Positions 33,578 to 43,677 of a stretch of 64,000 nucleotides of DNA are shown piece by piece (position 1 is the stretch's first letter; every line of letters begins with the position of its first letter). The position numbers were made by a program, and so were the translations under genes. Under the pieces are notes generated by a model that saw nothing but the letters and a program-made list of their open reading frames with translations, was not told where the DNA came from and made no database searches. Origin of the DNA: Rosa chinensis (taxonomy: Eukaryota; Streptophyta; Magnoliopsida; Rosales; Rosaceae); contig NW_020126835.1 in the NCBI RefSeq assembly GCF_002994745.2, forward strand, positions 62,001 through 126,000, given 5' to 3'.

Positions 33578-33955
33578 GGTGCCATGTGCAGTTTAGGCTC
33601 ATGCTGGCTAGGAGCGTCTTCTTATGCGTTTCAAGCATAGTACCTCTTCAAAAACTTTCCATTTATGGGGCCAATCCTCAGGCCATCTTCAGCCACAATT
33701 TTGTAGGCTCCATTGGTGTAGACTTCGCGGACTACATAAGGTCCATCCCACTTTGACTGAAACTTTGGTGCCATGTGCAGTTTAGGCTCATGCTGGCTAG
33801 GAGCGTCTTCTTATGCGTTTCAAGCATAGTACCTCTTCAAAAACTTTCCATTTATAGGGCCAATCCTCAGGCCATCTTCAGGCACAATTTTGTAGGCTCC
33901 ATTGGTGTAGACTTCGCGGACTACATAAGGTCCATCCCACTTTGACTGAAACTTT
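33578..33955 (-). repeat. 189-bp tandem duplication of the pol 3' end
   Basis: 33578-33766 and 33767-33955 are adjacent copies with about two mismatches. The right copy contains the pol stop (33820-33822) and the last ~45 codons. The left copy is a downstream duplicate of the same coding sequence, beyond the stop. The unit length equals 63 codons. Confidence 0.93.
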
Positions 33956-36900
33956 GGACCAGTCTTGTGTGTCATAATGATAGGTCTGCGCACGGCAAGC
34001 ACTAGATCACCAACTTGAAAGGATCTGGGTCGAACCCCTTTGTTGAAAGCTCGTGACATTCGAGCTTGATAGCATTCCAAGTGCTGTTGCGCGTCAAGTC
34101 TTTTTTCATCTAAGGCTTCCAACTCCTGAAGGCGTAACTTAACGTTCTCTTCATCAGTCAGTCCCTCTTGCAAAGCAATCCTCAGAGATGGAATCTGTTT
34201 CTCCAAGGGTAAGACAGCTTCAACACCATATACAAGGGAGTAAGGTGTAGCTTTCGTGGGAGTTCGATATGTCGTTCTATAGGCCCAGAGCGCCTCGCCC
34301 ATTCTCTCATGCCAATCCCTTTTTGTTTTGCTGACAACTTTCTTCAAAATGTTGCACAATGTCTTGTTGAATGCTTCAGCCAACCCATTTGCCGGGGCGT
34401 TGTACATAGAAGAAAAGTGTAACTTGAAGTGAAATTTCTCACAGAGTTTCTCCATGGCACTATTGGAAAAGTACTTGGCATTGTCTGTGATGATGCAGCA
34501 GGGAACACCATATCGTTGAATGATATTCCCTTTGATGAAGTCTACAACATTTTCTTTCTTTATTTCTTTAAGCGGTACCGCCTCTGCCCATTTTGAAAAG
34601 GAATCCGTAGCCGCTAGAATGTATGAGTGACTGGAGGAGGATTTCGGAGTTATGGGCCCAACAGCATCAAGTCCCCACACATCGAAGGGGTAGGAAGCAA
34701 TCGTTGGATGCAGTGGCTCTGGTGGTTGATGGATGAAGTTTGCATGAAACTGGCAAGCCTGACACCTTTGTGCATACTCCATGCAATCTTTAACCATAGT
34801 GGGCCAATAGTAACCCATCCTCTTCACTTGAAAATGGAGTTTAGGACCTGACTGGTGAGCTCCGCATACTCCTGAATGAGCTTCCTCCATAGCCTTAGCA
34901 GCTTCTTCTTTCCCCAGACATCTAAGAAGCAATCCATCAAATGATCGTCGATAAAGAGTCTCCTTATAGTAGAAGAAGCGTGATACTCTTCGTCTTATGT
35001 CCAAGCGTTGCTTTGGGTCATCAAACAACTTATTTCGCTCAAGGTAATCAATCAACGGGTACCTCCAGTCATCCGCATCAATCACGTAAACAGAGACAAC
35101 ATTGGAGTATTCATGCCAAAACTCAGAGATTGTAGGTACGACCCACCGTTGGCAGATTGGAAGGTGTATGATTTCATCCTCTGATAATGCCAAAGTTGCT
35201 GCTAAGTTGGCCAAAGAGTCTGCCACTTGATTTTCTTTCCTTGGCACATGCGTTAGTGTAACAACATCAAAACCCTTTAAGAGTTGTGTGGCGAGCCGAA
35301 AGTAAGGAACTAAATCCTCTTTCTTCACTTCATAGACAGTTAATAATTGATCAACTACTAACTTCGAGTCTCCATACACCTCTAGATTTGAGATTTTCAT
35401 TTCAGCTGCGGTTTGTAGTCCCATAATTAGCGCTTGGTACTCAGCAACATTATTGGAACATAGTTCACCAAGAGTAAAGGCGTAAGGCAATATCTGTTTG
35501 TACGGAGAAATGAAGACCACACCAGCTCCTGCCCCATCTGCTCGTGAAGACCCATCGAAGAACATTTGCCAAGCAGGGAGGACCTCTGTATTAAAGACTT
35601 CTTCATCTGGCAACGCATCTGAAATCTCCCAATCCGCAGGAATAGGATGATCCGCTAGGAAGTCAGCCAATGCTTGTCCTTTAACCGCTTTGGCCGATAT
35701 ATAGATGATCTCATACTGATTGAGGAGTAGTGCCCATTTTGCCATTCGCCCTGTCAAGACGGGTTGTGACATAACAAACTTGACTGGGTCAGCTCGCGCC
35801 ACTAGATGCACTGTGTAAGCTTGCATGTAATGTCTTAACTTTTGGATGGCGAAGACGAGTGCGAGACAGATTTTCTCTATCGGTGGATAGTTCAGTTCCG
35901 GTCCTGTGAGAGTTCGACTCAAGTAATACAACGCCCTCTCCTTCTTTGCTTCATTTTCTTGAGCTAGAAGTGCCCCGAGTGATCGCTCTTGAGCAGCAAT
36001 GTAGAGTATAAGCGGCTTCCCAGGAATGGGTGCACCTAACACTGGAGGGTTTGCCAAGTACTTCTTTATGCTTTCAAAGGCGTTATGGCAAGCTTCATCC
36101 CATACAAAAGGCACATCCTTCTTCAGAAGTCGACTAAATGGCTGACACCGGCCTGCAAGGTTTGATATAAACCGTCTAATAAAGGCAAGCCGACCTTGGA
36201 GACTTTTTAACTCGCGTAGATTTCTTGGCTCAGGCATGTCTTGAATGGCCTTAATCTTTGACTGGTCCACTTCAATGCCACGATGTTTCACAATGAATCC
36301 AAGAAACTTGCCTGAACTAACTCCAAAAGCACATTTGAGGGGGTTCATCTTGAGCTGGTACTTGCGTAGTCTGTCAAACACCCTTCTTAGGTCTTGGAAG
36401 TGATCCGTCCTCCTTTTTGACTTGACCACTAAATCGTCGACATAACATTCCACGTACTTGTGAAGCATGTCTCCGAAGATGTTTTGCATAGCACGTTGAT
36501 ATGTTGCACCAGCATTTTTCAACCCGAATGGCATGACTTTGTAGCAATAAATGCCTTTGGGAGTACGGAACGCAGTAAGCTCTTCATCCTCTAAGGCCAT
36601 CCTGATTTGATTGTACCCAGATGACCCATCCATGAAGGAAAAAGCTTCATGCCCTGTTGTTGCATCCACCATGAGTTCAATGATGGGCAAAGGGAAGTCA
36701 TCTTTCGGACACGCATCATTTAAGTCGCGGAAGTCCACGCACACACGGAGTTGTCCGTTCTTCTTCTTGACAGGAACAATGTTTGCAATCCACTTAGGAT
36801 ATTGAACCTCTCTAATGAAACCTGCAGCAATCAACTTATCAACTTCAGCTTCAATTTGAGGCAGGAGTTCTGTCCGAAAGCGTCGTTGCGTTTGCTTGAT

Positions 36901-39363
36901 CGGTCGAGCCTCAGGTTTAACTGCGAGACGATGAACCGCTACCTTTGGGTCAAGACCAGGCATTTCTTTGTACGTCCATGCAAAGACGTCTTTATATTCA
37001 AGCAGCAGATCATAGTATTTCTTTTCTTCTTCGGGACTCAGCGAAGCACTCACGAAGACAGGTCTTGGATCTTCCTTAGTCCCCAAATTGAGCTCTTTAA
37101 GCTCGTCGACAGTAGCTTGCCCCCCGTCTTCAAGTTCTGGAGGAGCTTCATCTACTTCATCCTCAAAATGATCATAGTCATCTTCTTCAAAAGCCTCTGC
37201 TTCTGCTACCGTGATATGATAGGCAGATTGTACAATCTCATCTTCGCTATTGCCATCAACTTGGCCAGTGAGTATGATGGTGTGCTCCTTCACTTTGAGT
37301 TGTTCACTTGAGCTCACCTCTAACACAGAGCGTCGCTTCATGCGTGACGGGATGAGACTTCGGATCTCTTTGTCGTTTCCTTGGTCGTCGATCATCTTTC
37401 TCTTTTGCTTTTGTTGCTCTTTGGGTGCTTGTATCCTCTCAAGTGCCGACTTTCGAGGGGCTGACTCAGATTTCTTATTTCCTTCATCGGAAGATGACAA
37501 CCTATTGAACACGGAAGCTCGAGTGGTCGTTTGGGTGATGCGGTTGAAAACTGAGACTCGGCTTGTTGAAGTATCGACACGATCAAATACAGAGACTCGA
37601 TGTGCCAGCTCATCAACTTGTTCAGGCATCGCAACTTGAGAATTTGGACGAATGCGATCAAGTGCAGAAACGCGAGGGGCAGTTTCAGATCCTTGAGTCT
37701 CTTCTTCTACTACCTCAACACTAATGTGTTGCGTGCTTGCCTTTGCAACTTTTCTTCTTCCTGAAATTTTAATTGGTTTGCTTGGTACAAAACCAAGACC
37801 TGCTTTAGCAGGGTCAGCTATGCGTCCTTGCTCTCTTAACCTCCTTTGAGATTCATTAAGCTCATGCACCTTTTTACCAGGGATGACTTGGCCACCTTCC
37901 TTGCTTAACGAACCGAAGTCATATCCAGCCTTTGCTAGCAGCTTGTAAGCGTTAGGGTCAAATCCTTCCTTTGTCCTTTTGCCAGGAAGGGTACCATGTT
38001 CTGTCTTGCCTTGAATCGATTTGACAAATCCCTTTAGCGGCTGCTTGGTAGGTGTATCGTTGCTCAACTTCGTCAACGGTATGGTTGATGTTTCTTTTAG
38101 CAATTCTATGTCCTTCTCATCTAGCTTTCGCGGACATTCTTGCTCATTTGCCTCTACAAAAGGGGATTCCCCTTCTTTTCTCCTAGACCTTGGCACGTAA
38201 CGAAGAACTGGAGTAGAGGAGCTGATTTTGTTCTTTGAAGCTGTTACTTTAGTTTCTGACGAAACTTTATGTGGTTCCTCATTGCAATTTCTTGCCATGC
38301 TGGGTTCCACTTCTTTATTACGCACTTCTATAGTCTTCCTTGTAGAAGGTACTCCAACTGGGAGAACTTCTTTTATTGTTTCATCCTCCACATAGAACTT
38401 GGAATCCGCAAAGTAAGATTCTGCTTCAGTGAATGGTTTAGTATCACCTGCTACTGTTTTTACTCCGCCATCGTAGAACTTGAAGCATTGATGAAGAGTA
38501 GAGGGGACGACACCATTTTCGTGAACCCACGGTCGTCCTAACAATAAATTGTAGGAGGTCTTTGCTTCGATCACATGGAACAAAGTGTTCGACTTCATTT
38601 CTCCAATTGTCATGTCTACTCTGATCATGCCTATGGCTCTTTGCCCCCCTTGGTTGAAGCCTTGAATCATGAGACGGCTTCGGGACAACTCCTCCACATT
38701 GATGCCAAGCTGCTTCATGGTCGACCTAGGCATAATGTTTACAGCAGACCCTCCGTCTACAAGCATGCGGTTTATCTTTTGATCTCGCACATACCCTGAC
38801 ACGAAGAGAGGTCTATTATGCGGCTTAGAGCCTAACTGAAGGTCTTCATCCGTAAAGTGAATGGCATCACAATCTGCAACACACGTGACGCATTCCTTCT
38901 GTTTCACCTTGTTAATGCCTGTGGAGTTCTTGCCCATGTCAATCAACACCTGTACCAAAGCACATCTTGTCGATTTTGGTAGTTGTAGTAGATCAGGGAT
39001 GCTAAAGTGAAGTGGTAGGTCTTCTAGCTGCTTCAACACCTCATTCTCCTTTGACGTTTGGTTAGTATTGACTGTGCTTGACTCAGCCTTGGCAGAATCC
39101 TTCGAACCAGATTCGTAGCTTGTGGTCATGTGGGCAGTTCTCACCTTTTCTTGTTTGTTGCCTTTCTTGGGAAAGGCTCTTGTTGACGAAGCCACACCGT
39201 GGGGTCTTTGAACAAAAGGATTGCCCCTTTCCTTGACAAATCTTGTCTTACCTTTCTCGAGACATTGACGATTTTCTTGTGACTGCTTATATTTTGCTCG
39301 AGTGATAGGTACATATGGTCCATCCCTCGTCATCAACGACTGAGTCAATTTTAGGGGTTGCAA
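33820..39363 (-). CDS. Gypsy Pol polyprotein (protease, RT, RNase H x2, integrase)
   Basis: 1847 codons without a stop. The protease core is MLVDGGSAVNIM near residue 200 (DGG instead of the usual DS/TG). RT spans about 830-1060, with CYVDDLVVKSK near 974. The first RNase H (~1110-1240) lacks the first catalytic Asp (LYIAAQERSLGALLAQ). The second RNase H (~1265-1390) has FFDGSSRADGAGAGVVF and an intact-looking core. Integrase starts with an H2C2 finger (~1494-1540), then a DDE core with WGLDAVGP, ITDNAKYF and ANGLAEAFN (~1560-1680), and ends without a chromodomain. Pol replicates and inserts the element. It lies in the +1 frame relative to gag with a 77-bp overlap. Confidence 0.93.
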   Translation of the reverse strand: MQPLKLTQSLMTRDGPYVPITRAKYKQSQENRQCLEKGKTRFVKERGNPFVQRPHGVASSTRAFPKKGNKQEKVRTAHMTTSYESGSKDSAKAESSTVNTNQTSKENEVLKQLEDLPLHFSIPDLLQLPKSTRCALVQVLIDMGKNSTGINKVKQKECVTCVADCDAIHFTDEDLQLGSKPHNRPLFVSGYVRDQKINRMLVDGGSAVNIMPRSTMKQLGINVEELSRSRLMIQGFNQGGQRAIGMIRVDMTIGEMKSNTLFHVIEAKTSYNLLLGRPWVHENGVVPSTLHQCFKFYDGGVKTVAGDTKPFTEAESYFADSKFYVEDETIKEVLPVGVPSTRKTIEVRNKEVEPSMARNCNEEPHKVSSETKVTASKNKISSSTPVLRYVPRSRRKEGESPFVEANEQECPRKLDEKDIELLKETSTIPLTKLSNDTPTKQPLKGFVKSIQGKTEHGTLPGKRTKEGFDPNAYKLLAKAGYDFGSLSKEGGQVIPGKKVHELNESQRRLREQGRIADPAKAGLGFVPSKPIKISGRRKVAKASTQHISVEVVEEETQGSETAPRVSALDRIRPNSQVAMPEQVDELAHRVSVFDRVDTSTSRVSVFNRITQTTTRASVFNRLSSSDEGNKKSESAPRKSALERIQAPKEQQKQKRKMIDDQGNDKEIRSLIPSRMKRRSVLEVSSSEQLKVKEHTIILTGQVDGNSEDEIVQSAYHITVAEAEAFEEDDYDHFEDEVDEAPPELEDGGQATVDELKELNLGTKEDPRPVFVSASLSPEEEKKYYDLLLEYKDVFAWTYKEMPGLDPKVAVHRLAVKPEARPIKQTQRRFRTELLPQIEAEVDKLIAAGFIREVQYPKWIANIVPVKKKNGQLRVCVDFRDLNDACPKDDFPLPIIELMVDATTGHEAFSFMDGSSGYNQIRMALEDEELTAFRTPKGIYCYKVMPFGLKNAGATYQRAMQNIFGDMLHKYVECYVDDLVVKSKRRTDHFQDLRRVFDRLRKYQLKMNPLKCAFGVSSGKFLGFIVKHRGIEVDQSKIKAIQDMPEPRNLRELKSLQGRLAFIRRFISNLAGRCQPFSRLLKKDVPFVWDEACHNAFESIKKYLANPPVLGAPIPGKPLILYIAAQERSLGALLAQENEAKKERALYYLSRTLTGPELNYPPIEKICLALVFAIQKLRHYMQAYTVHLVARADPVKFVMSQPVLTGRMAKWALLLNQYEIIYISAKAVKGQALADFLADHPIPADWEISDALPDEEVFNTEVLPAWQMFFDGSSRADGAGAGVVFISPYKQILPYAFTLGELCSNNVAEYQALIMGLQTAAEMKISNLEVYGDSKLVVDQLLTVYEVKKEDLVPYFRLATQLLKGFDVVTLTHVPRKENQVADSLANLAATLALSEDEIIHLPICQRWVVPTISEFWHEYSNVVSVYVIDADDWRYPLIDYLERNKLFDDPKQRLDIRRRVSRFFYYKETLYRRSFDGLLLRCLGKEEAAKAMEEAHSGVCGAHQSGPKLHFQVKRMGYYWPTMVKDCMEYAQRCQACQFHANFIHQPPEPLHPTIASYPFDVWGLDAVGPITPKSSSSHSYILAATDSFSKWAEAVPLKEIKKENVVDFIKGNIIQRYGVPCCIITDNAKYFSNSAMEKLCEKFHFKLHFSSMYNAPANGLAEAFNKTLCNILKKVVSKTKRDWHERMGEALWAYRTTYRTPTKATPYSLVYGVEAVLPLEKQIPSLRIALQEGLTDEENVKLRLQELEALDEKRLDAQQHLECYQARMSRAFNKGVRPRSFQVGDLVLAVRRPIIMTHKTGPKFQSKWDGPYVVREVYTNGAYKIVPEDGLRIGPINGKFLKRYYA

Positions 39364-41176
39364 CAGGCGCGAGGCTCGCTTGCTGGGTTGGCTTGGCTTC
39401 CTCCAACTTTGACTTCATGCATGGCTTTCTCGAAAGCTGATATGGTGCTTTCATTGGAAGAGGAGGCAACGGGGCTGGCTCGAATGAACCAAAGACGATG
39501 GTAGTGCAGTTTACCTCAACAACATCGTCGACATCCAACTCGATCCTTCCTTGCTTGGCAAGATTCATTATTAAATCTTTCAGAACAAAGCATTTCTCCA
39601 CTGGGTGACTAACGAGCCGATGGTACTTGCAGTATTTCGGATCCTTAACACGATGCATTTCCTCGGGCCGCTTGCATTCTGGGAGCTCTATCACCTTCTT
39701 CTCAAGTAGATCCTCCAACATGCCTGCCACGTCAGAATCTGGGAAAGGATATGTCTTTTGTTGCCATTCCTTCAACGAACGCTTTGTTCTGTCGTAGGTG
39801 CGAGTTGGCTCTGCTTTCATAACCTCCTTATCTCGTGTAGAGATTTTGACTGGGGCAATGTTGACAGCCATTGATTCTTTTGTAGGTTTCTTCGGTGCCT
39901 TATCAAACTTGCTTCCGAAGACCTTGTCTTTTCTTTGGTCAACAATTGACTCCTTCTTCCCTTTATGGCTAGCTATACTCAACTCCATGTCGTGTGCTCG
40001 CGTAGCCAGCTCTTCAAACGTACGGGGCTTGATTCCCTGTAAAATATATAGCAAATCAAAGTGCATACCTTGGATGCACATTTCCACCGCAGATATTTCT
40101 GACAGTCGATCTTTGCAATCGAGACTCAACGAACGCCACCTGTTGATGTAATCAATTGCGCGTTCATCCTTCCATTGCTTGGCGCTAGTAAGTTCCATCA
40201 TGCTCACTGTACGTCTCGTGCTATAGAAACGATTCAGGAACTCACGCTCCATCTGATCCCAACTGTCGATTGATTCAGGTTCCAGATCAGTGTACCATTC
40301 GAAGGCGTTACCTTTTAATGAACGTACAAACTGCTTAACAAGATGATCTCCCTCCGTTCCTGCATTGTTGCAAGTCTCGATGAAATGAGCAATATGTTGT
40401 TTTGGATTGCCCTTCCCCTCGAATTGCTGAAACTTGGGCGGCTGGTACCCATAGGGCATCCTCAGGCTATCCACCCTTTTTGTGTATGGCTTGGAATATG
40501 TGAGGGAATCACGAGAGGTACCTCCATATTGAGCTCTAATGGAGTTGTTGATCATGTCTTGCAGCTGCTGAATGGACAAAGAACCAAGTTGGCCATCACT
40601 GTCCTTGTCATTTGCCTTTGACGTTTCTTCTTGTTTGTCTTTGTCATCCTTGTACGGAATCCAAGCAGAATCCTCATCATTTTGCTTCTCAAGCCTGCTC
40701 CAAAGTTGAGCAATCTGCATATCTTTTTCTTCGACGGTGTTGGTGAGCTTTTGAACCGCCTCCATCAGATTAGCTACCTGCTCTTCGAGCGTGGTTGCCC
40801 CAGTCATCATGACTTGCATTGCTGAGGGGTGAGACGCACCGTCTGACTGCATCTCAGAAGTGTTCTTTTCTTCAGCATTAGGACTTCCATGGTATGATCC
40901 GGTGCTTGAGTGATCATCTGAGGCAGGTGAGAATGATCGTTCCCTTGGTTTTGTGTTTGGAGCTTGTCTCTCTTCACTTCGAGGGACATGCTTCCCTGCC
41001 CCTAGACTTTCTAGGGTGATGATTGGTTGGCGAGGCTTAGATGGCAAAGCCACAAATGTTGTAGGCTGAATCTTTGCCATGCTTCGAGTGACGTGACCAG
41101 ATGAGCTGCTGCTCGATTTCGAGGTCGTTGTCTTGGATTTGTTCTTCGAGATGACTTGAATGTTCTTGGAAGCCAT
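39287..41176 (-). CDS. Gypsy Gag
   Basis: 629 residues from MASKNIQVISKNKSKT. An in-frame upstream extension reaches into the LTR, so the ATG at 41176, just inside the primer site, is chosen. A Ser-rich N-terminus and a coiled-coil-like stretch (MEAVQKLTNTVEEKDMQIAQ) precede the retrotransposon Gag domain (FEWYTDLEPESIDSWDQMER, then FYSTRRTVSMMELTSAKQW). A Tat-type C/H finger, YCKYHRLVSHPVEKCFVLKD, lies near the C-terminus. Gag forms the particle and packages RNA. Confidence 0.92.
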   Translation of the reverse strand: MASKNIQVISKNKSKTTTSKSSSSSSGHVTRSMAKIQPTTFVALPSKPRQPIITLESLGAGKHVPRSEERQAPNTKPRERSFSPASDDHSSTGSYHGSPNAEEKNTSEMQSDGASHPSAMQVMMTGATTLEEQVANLMEAVQKLTNTVEEKDMQIAQLWSRLEKQNDEDSAWIPYKDDKDKQEETSKANDKDSDGQLGSLSIQQLQDMINNSIRAQYGGTSRDSLTYSKPYTKRVDSLRMPYGYQPPKFQQFEGKGNPKQHIAHFIETCNNAGTEGDHLVKQFVRSLKGNAFEWYTDLEPESIDSWDQMEREFLNRFYSTRRTVSMMELTSAKQWKDERAIDYINRWRSLSLDCKDRLSEISAVEMCIQGMHFDLLYILQGIKPRTFEELATRAHDMELSIASHKGKKESIVDQRKDKVFGSKFDKAPKKPTKESMAVNIAPVKISTRDKEVMKAEPTRTYDRTKRSLKEWQQKTYPFPDSDVAGMLEDLLEKKVIELPECKRPEEMHRVKDPKYCKYHRLVSHPVEKCFVLKDLIMNLAKQGRIELDVDDVVEVNCTTIVFGSFEPAPLPPLPMKAPYQLSRKPCMKSKLEEAKPTQQASLAPVATPKIDSVVDDEGWTICTYHSSKI

Positions 41177-41233
41177 TGCTCGAACGGATTTGTTTGGAAT
41201 CGTCTTACGGAGAAGGAGATGAGAGGCAAAGAG

Positions 41234-41251
41234 GTCCCACTGGGCGTGCCA
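41234..41251 (-). other. Primer binding site of the gypsy element
   Basis: TGGCACGCCCAGTGGGAC on the minus strand, three bases inside the 5' LTR end. The TGG start fits the CCA end of a tRNA. I cannot assign the tRNA from memory. Confidence 0.75.
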
Positions 41252-41254
41252 ATT

Positions 41255-42159
41255 TGTAAACACGAAAATCTGAAAGCAAACAAGATACAGACACGTGTAC
41301 AAAAATAATATATTTATTAATTCAAGTGCGGGTTACAATCTTTGGTAATCCTCTGATTCGATCTCCGACGATGAATTTCACTCAAGGGCTCGACGCTTGA
41401 TCTTGAGTTGGAAGATAGTCACGAGAGTCGACACGTGACGAGTGCTTTGGCTTGAGGTTGGTGATGAACCGGCTATTTGGCAGCTTGATGGTTCTTCACA
41501 CGAGCTTGGGAGGCTTCAGGAATTTTGAGAGTATTTCCTTCTCTTTTCTGGCTGAAGTCCTTTCTCTTGATTTGAGAGGGGGTATTTATAGTGTTGGCGT
41601 CTCTCAATTTGGAATGCCTTGATGACACGTAATTAATTGTATTTTCCTTAATTACGTAATCAAATCAATCAGTCTTAATTAACTGATTTAATCACGACTA
41701 TTAAGGAATTAACCAATTAATTTGATGGCTGATTTTAATTGTATTTCGTTAATATCACAATTAAATCAATCAGTTTTGATTAACCGATTTAATTATGACT
41801 ATTAAGAAATTTAGCGAATTAATTGGATGACTGATTGTCGTCTTGATCATCAATTTAAATAAACTGATATCTAATCAGCAGACGAGATTTAATACTTGAT
41901 TTGACTTGGAATCAATTGATTTAATTTGATTGATCCGCTTTAATATCAATTGATTTAGCCGGAACAAATTCATTTATTGCCGTCGGGCCTTTCATGTGTC
42001 GCCAAGTGTCATTCTCTGAGTCTGCGTGATTTTGCTGACTCACATGCCACGTGAACATTTTGTGGGACCCACATGCCAACTAAATTTGTTCGGTCATAAT
42101 TTTGAGTGTTGACCAAATTATCTAATAAATTTATTTTCATTAAATTTTTAGTGTCTACA
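41255..42159 (-). repeat. 5' LTR of the gypsy element
   Basis: 905 bp. A TATA box (TATAAATA on the minus strand, 41583-41590) lies ~330 bp from the LTR end. Followed on the right by CAGTA. Confidence 0.95.
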
Positions 42160-43677
42160 CAGTATATTGTAATTTTTTTTGTGTTTTTAAGAGTGTGTAG
42201 TACTCTTTTTCTTTCATAAGGAGTATCGTCTCTCTCGGATTATACCCTTATACATATGGTTTAATGAGACCACTTTTGATTAAGTATTCTTAGTGTTTCT
42301 AATGTTTTTATTTTTATTTTTTTTTCTAATTAGATGGATTCAGTTTTTCAATGGATCCCAAAGCTGAATGAAAATAACACGAAAGTTTGATCAAGACTTT
42401 GATGTGGATTAATTCCGATCGACTTGCTTGACCTTGACTCTAACCAAAATAAGTTGGACGTTTGTATGGAAGTATGTACAAATCAAAAGAAAACATGTCT
42501 GGATATTGCAAAATGGGACTAGTAGAAAAAAAAAAAAAATCTAAATCACTGGATAACAATAAGGTGATTGAAATTTATTTACTTTCCATCAGTATCCTCC
42601 ACCATTGGATTTAGATCTAACGGCAGTTGAGTACAACTGATCATGAAAATAACTGAGTAGGTGAACAAGATTGTACTGACATATCCCCTATAGTGCTCTT
42701 GCCTTGTACTCGGCCGTTTTGATATGAATCCGATCTTATGCTGGAGCTCCCAACTCTTGAACAACCAATTGCAGTGGTAACGATCAAGCACAGAAGCCCA
42801 ACCAACATTTACCACTCATAATGTAAATATAGCCTGTGCGTTTAGTAATGAATAAAGCGAAAGAAAGATCTCTATAATCTGGCTATAAATAGCTACATTG
42901 TCTGCTTTGTGGACTTGAATGCTGAAAAGTTACAAATACTAAAGCAAATGTACAAAATCAATAAAATAGATTCATCATTGACCCTGCAAGCTCGGACGGG
43001 TAACTGTAGAAAACTAAGCAGAGACTAAACAAGGCTTGCTTGCACAAGCAAAATCTCAAATAGTTGGTGTGCATTTTTACTATTGAACTTCAAATCTGTT
43101 TCTGCCATCAGAATAAAAGTTCTGCCACAGAAAACGAACACAAAATTCAAACAGAAACTTTTTCAATGAAAACAATTTGTGCATCTTTACTGCGTTTCAC
43201 CCCTAATTGAGCTTTGGGATTGATTAAGAAACACGAGAATATACATCTTCATGTCAAGGACTCAAAAGAATATACATCTTCGGCCAAGTTTGTCCCATCC
43301 TAGATTCCTAGTTTCTTACTTAAATCTTCCGTATACAATACGTATTCAATCAATAATTGGAAACAATTAAATCTCCAAACATATTTAATAATTTTAATTA
43401 AACAATCAAACAAGCAAGTATAGAAGCATATCATACAGAAGTCCATATATCACTCACGCATAAAAGAGCCAAGAATCTGGCAGGTGCTATCACAGACTTT
43501 GAAGTAATACAATACAGCAAGAGCCAATTGCACTTGACCCTATATGAAACCTGTTTATGAACTTATCTTCTTTGTATGTTTTGCATTTGATCAAACACAT
43601 CAGAGGATGAACAACCATTCTCCTTTTTCAAAACTTTTGTTATATTTATAATAAAATCAAGAACTCATTTATGCAGA
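42160..43677. other. Intergenic, no gene
   Basis: AT-rich. 42326-42512 is ~75% similar, in inverted orientation, to 48605-48784 (shared TTGACCTTGACT and AGTTGGACGTTTGT). The rest, including the stretch directly 3' of the kinase pseudogene, shows nothing I can support. Confidence 0.5.

Larger units (their letters stand above)
26951..42159 (-). mobile_element. Ty3/gypsy LTR retrotransposon, Tat lineage, intact, with antisense PMD gene
   Basis: 15,209 bp flanked by CAGTA (26946-26950 and 42160-42164). The 905-bp LTRs differ at about six or seven positions, so insertion is recent. Minus-strand order: 5' LTR (41255-42159), primer site, gag, pol (protease, RT, two RNase H domains, integrase), ~6 kb of extra sequence, polypurine tract, 3' LTR (26951-27855). 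The dual RNase H, with the second resembling archaeal/plant type, and the absence of a chromodomain place it in the Tat branch. The extra region carries an oppositely oriented PMD gene. Confidence 0.95.

Noticed and set aside
34627..38799. Plus-strand open frames opposite gypsy pol
   Set aside because: They are shadows of the 1847-codon pol frame, with no domain signature of their own.
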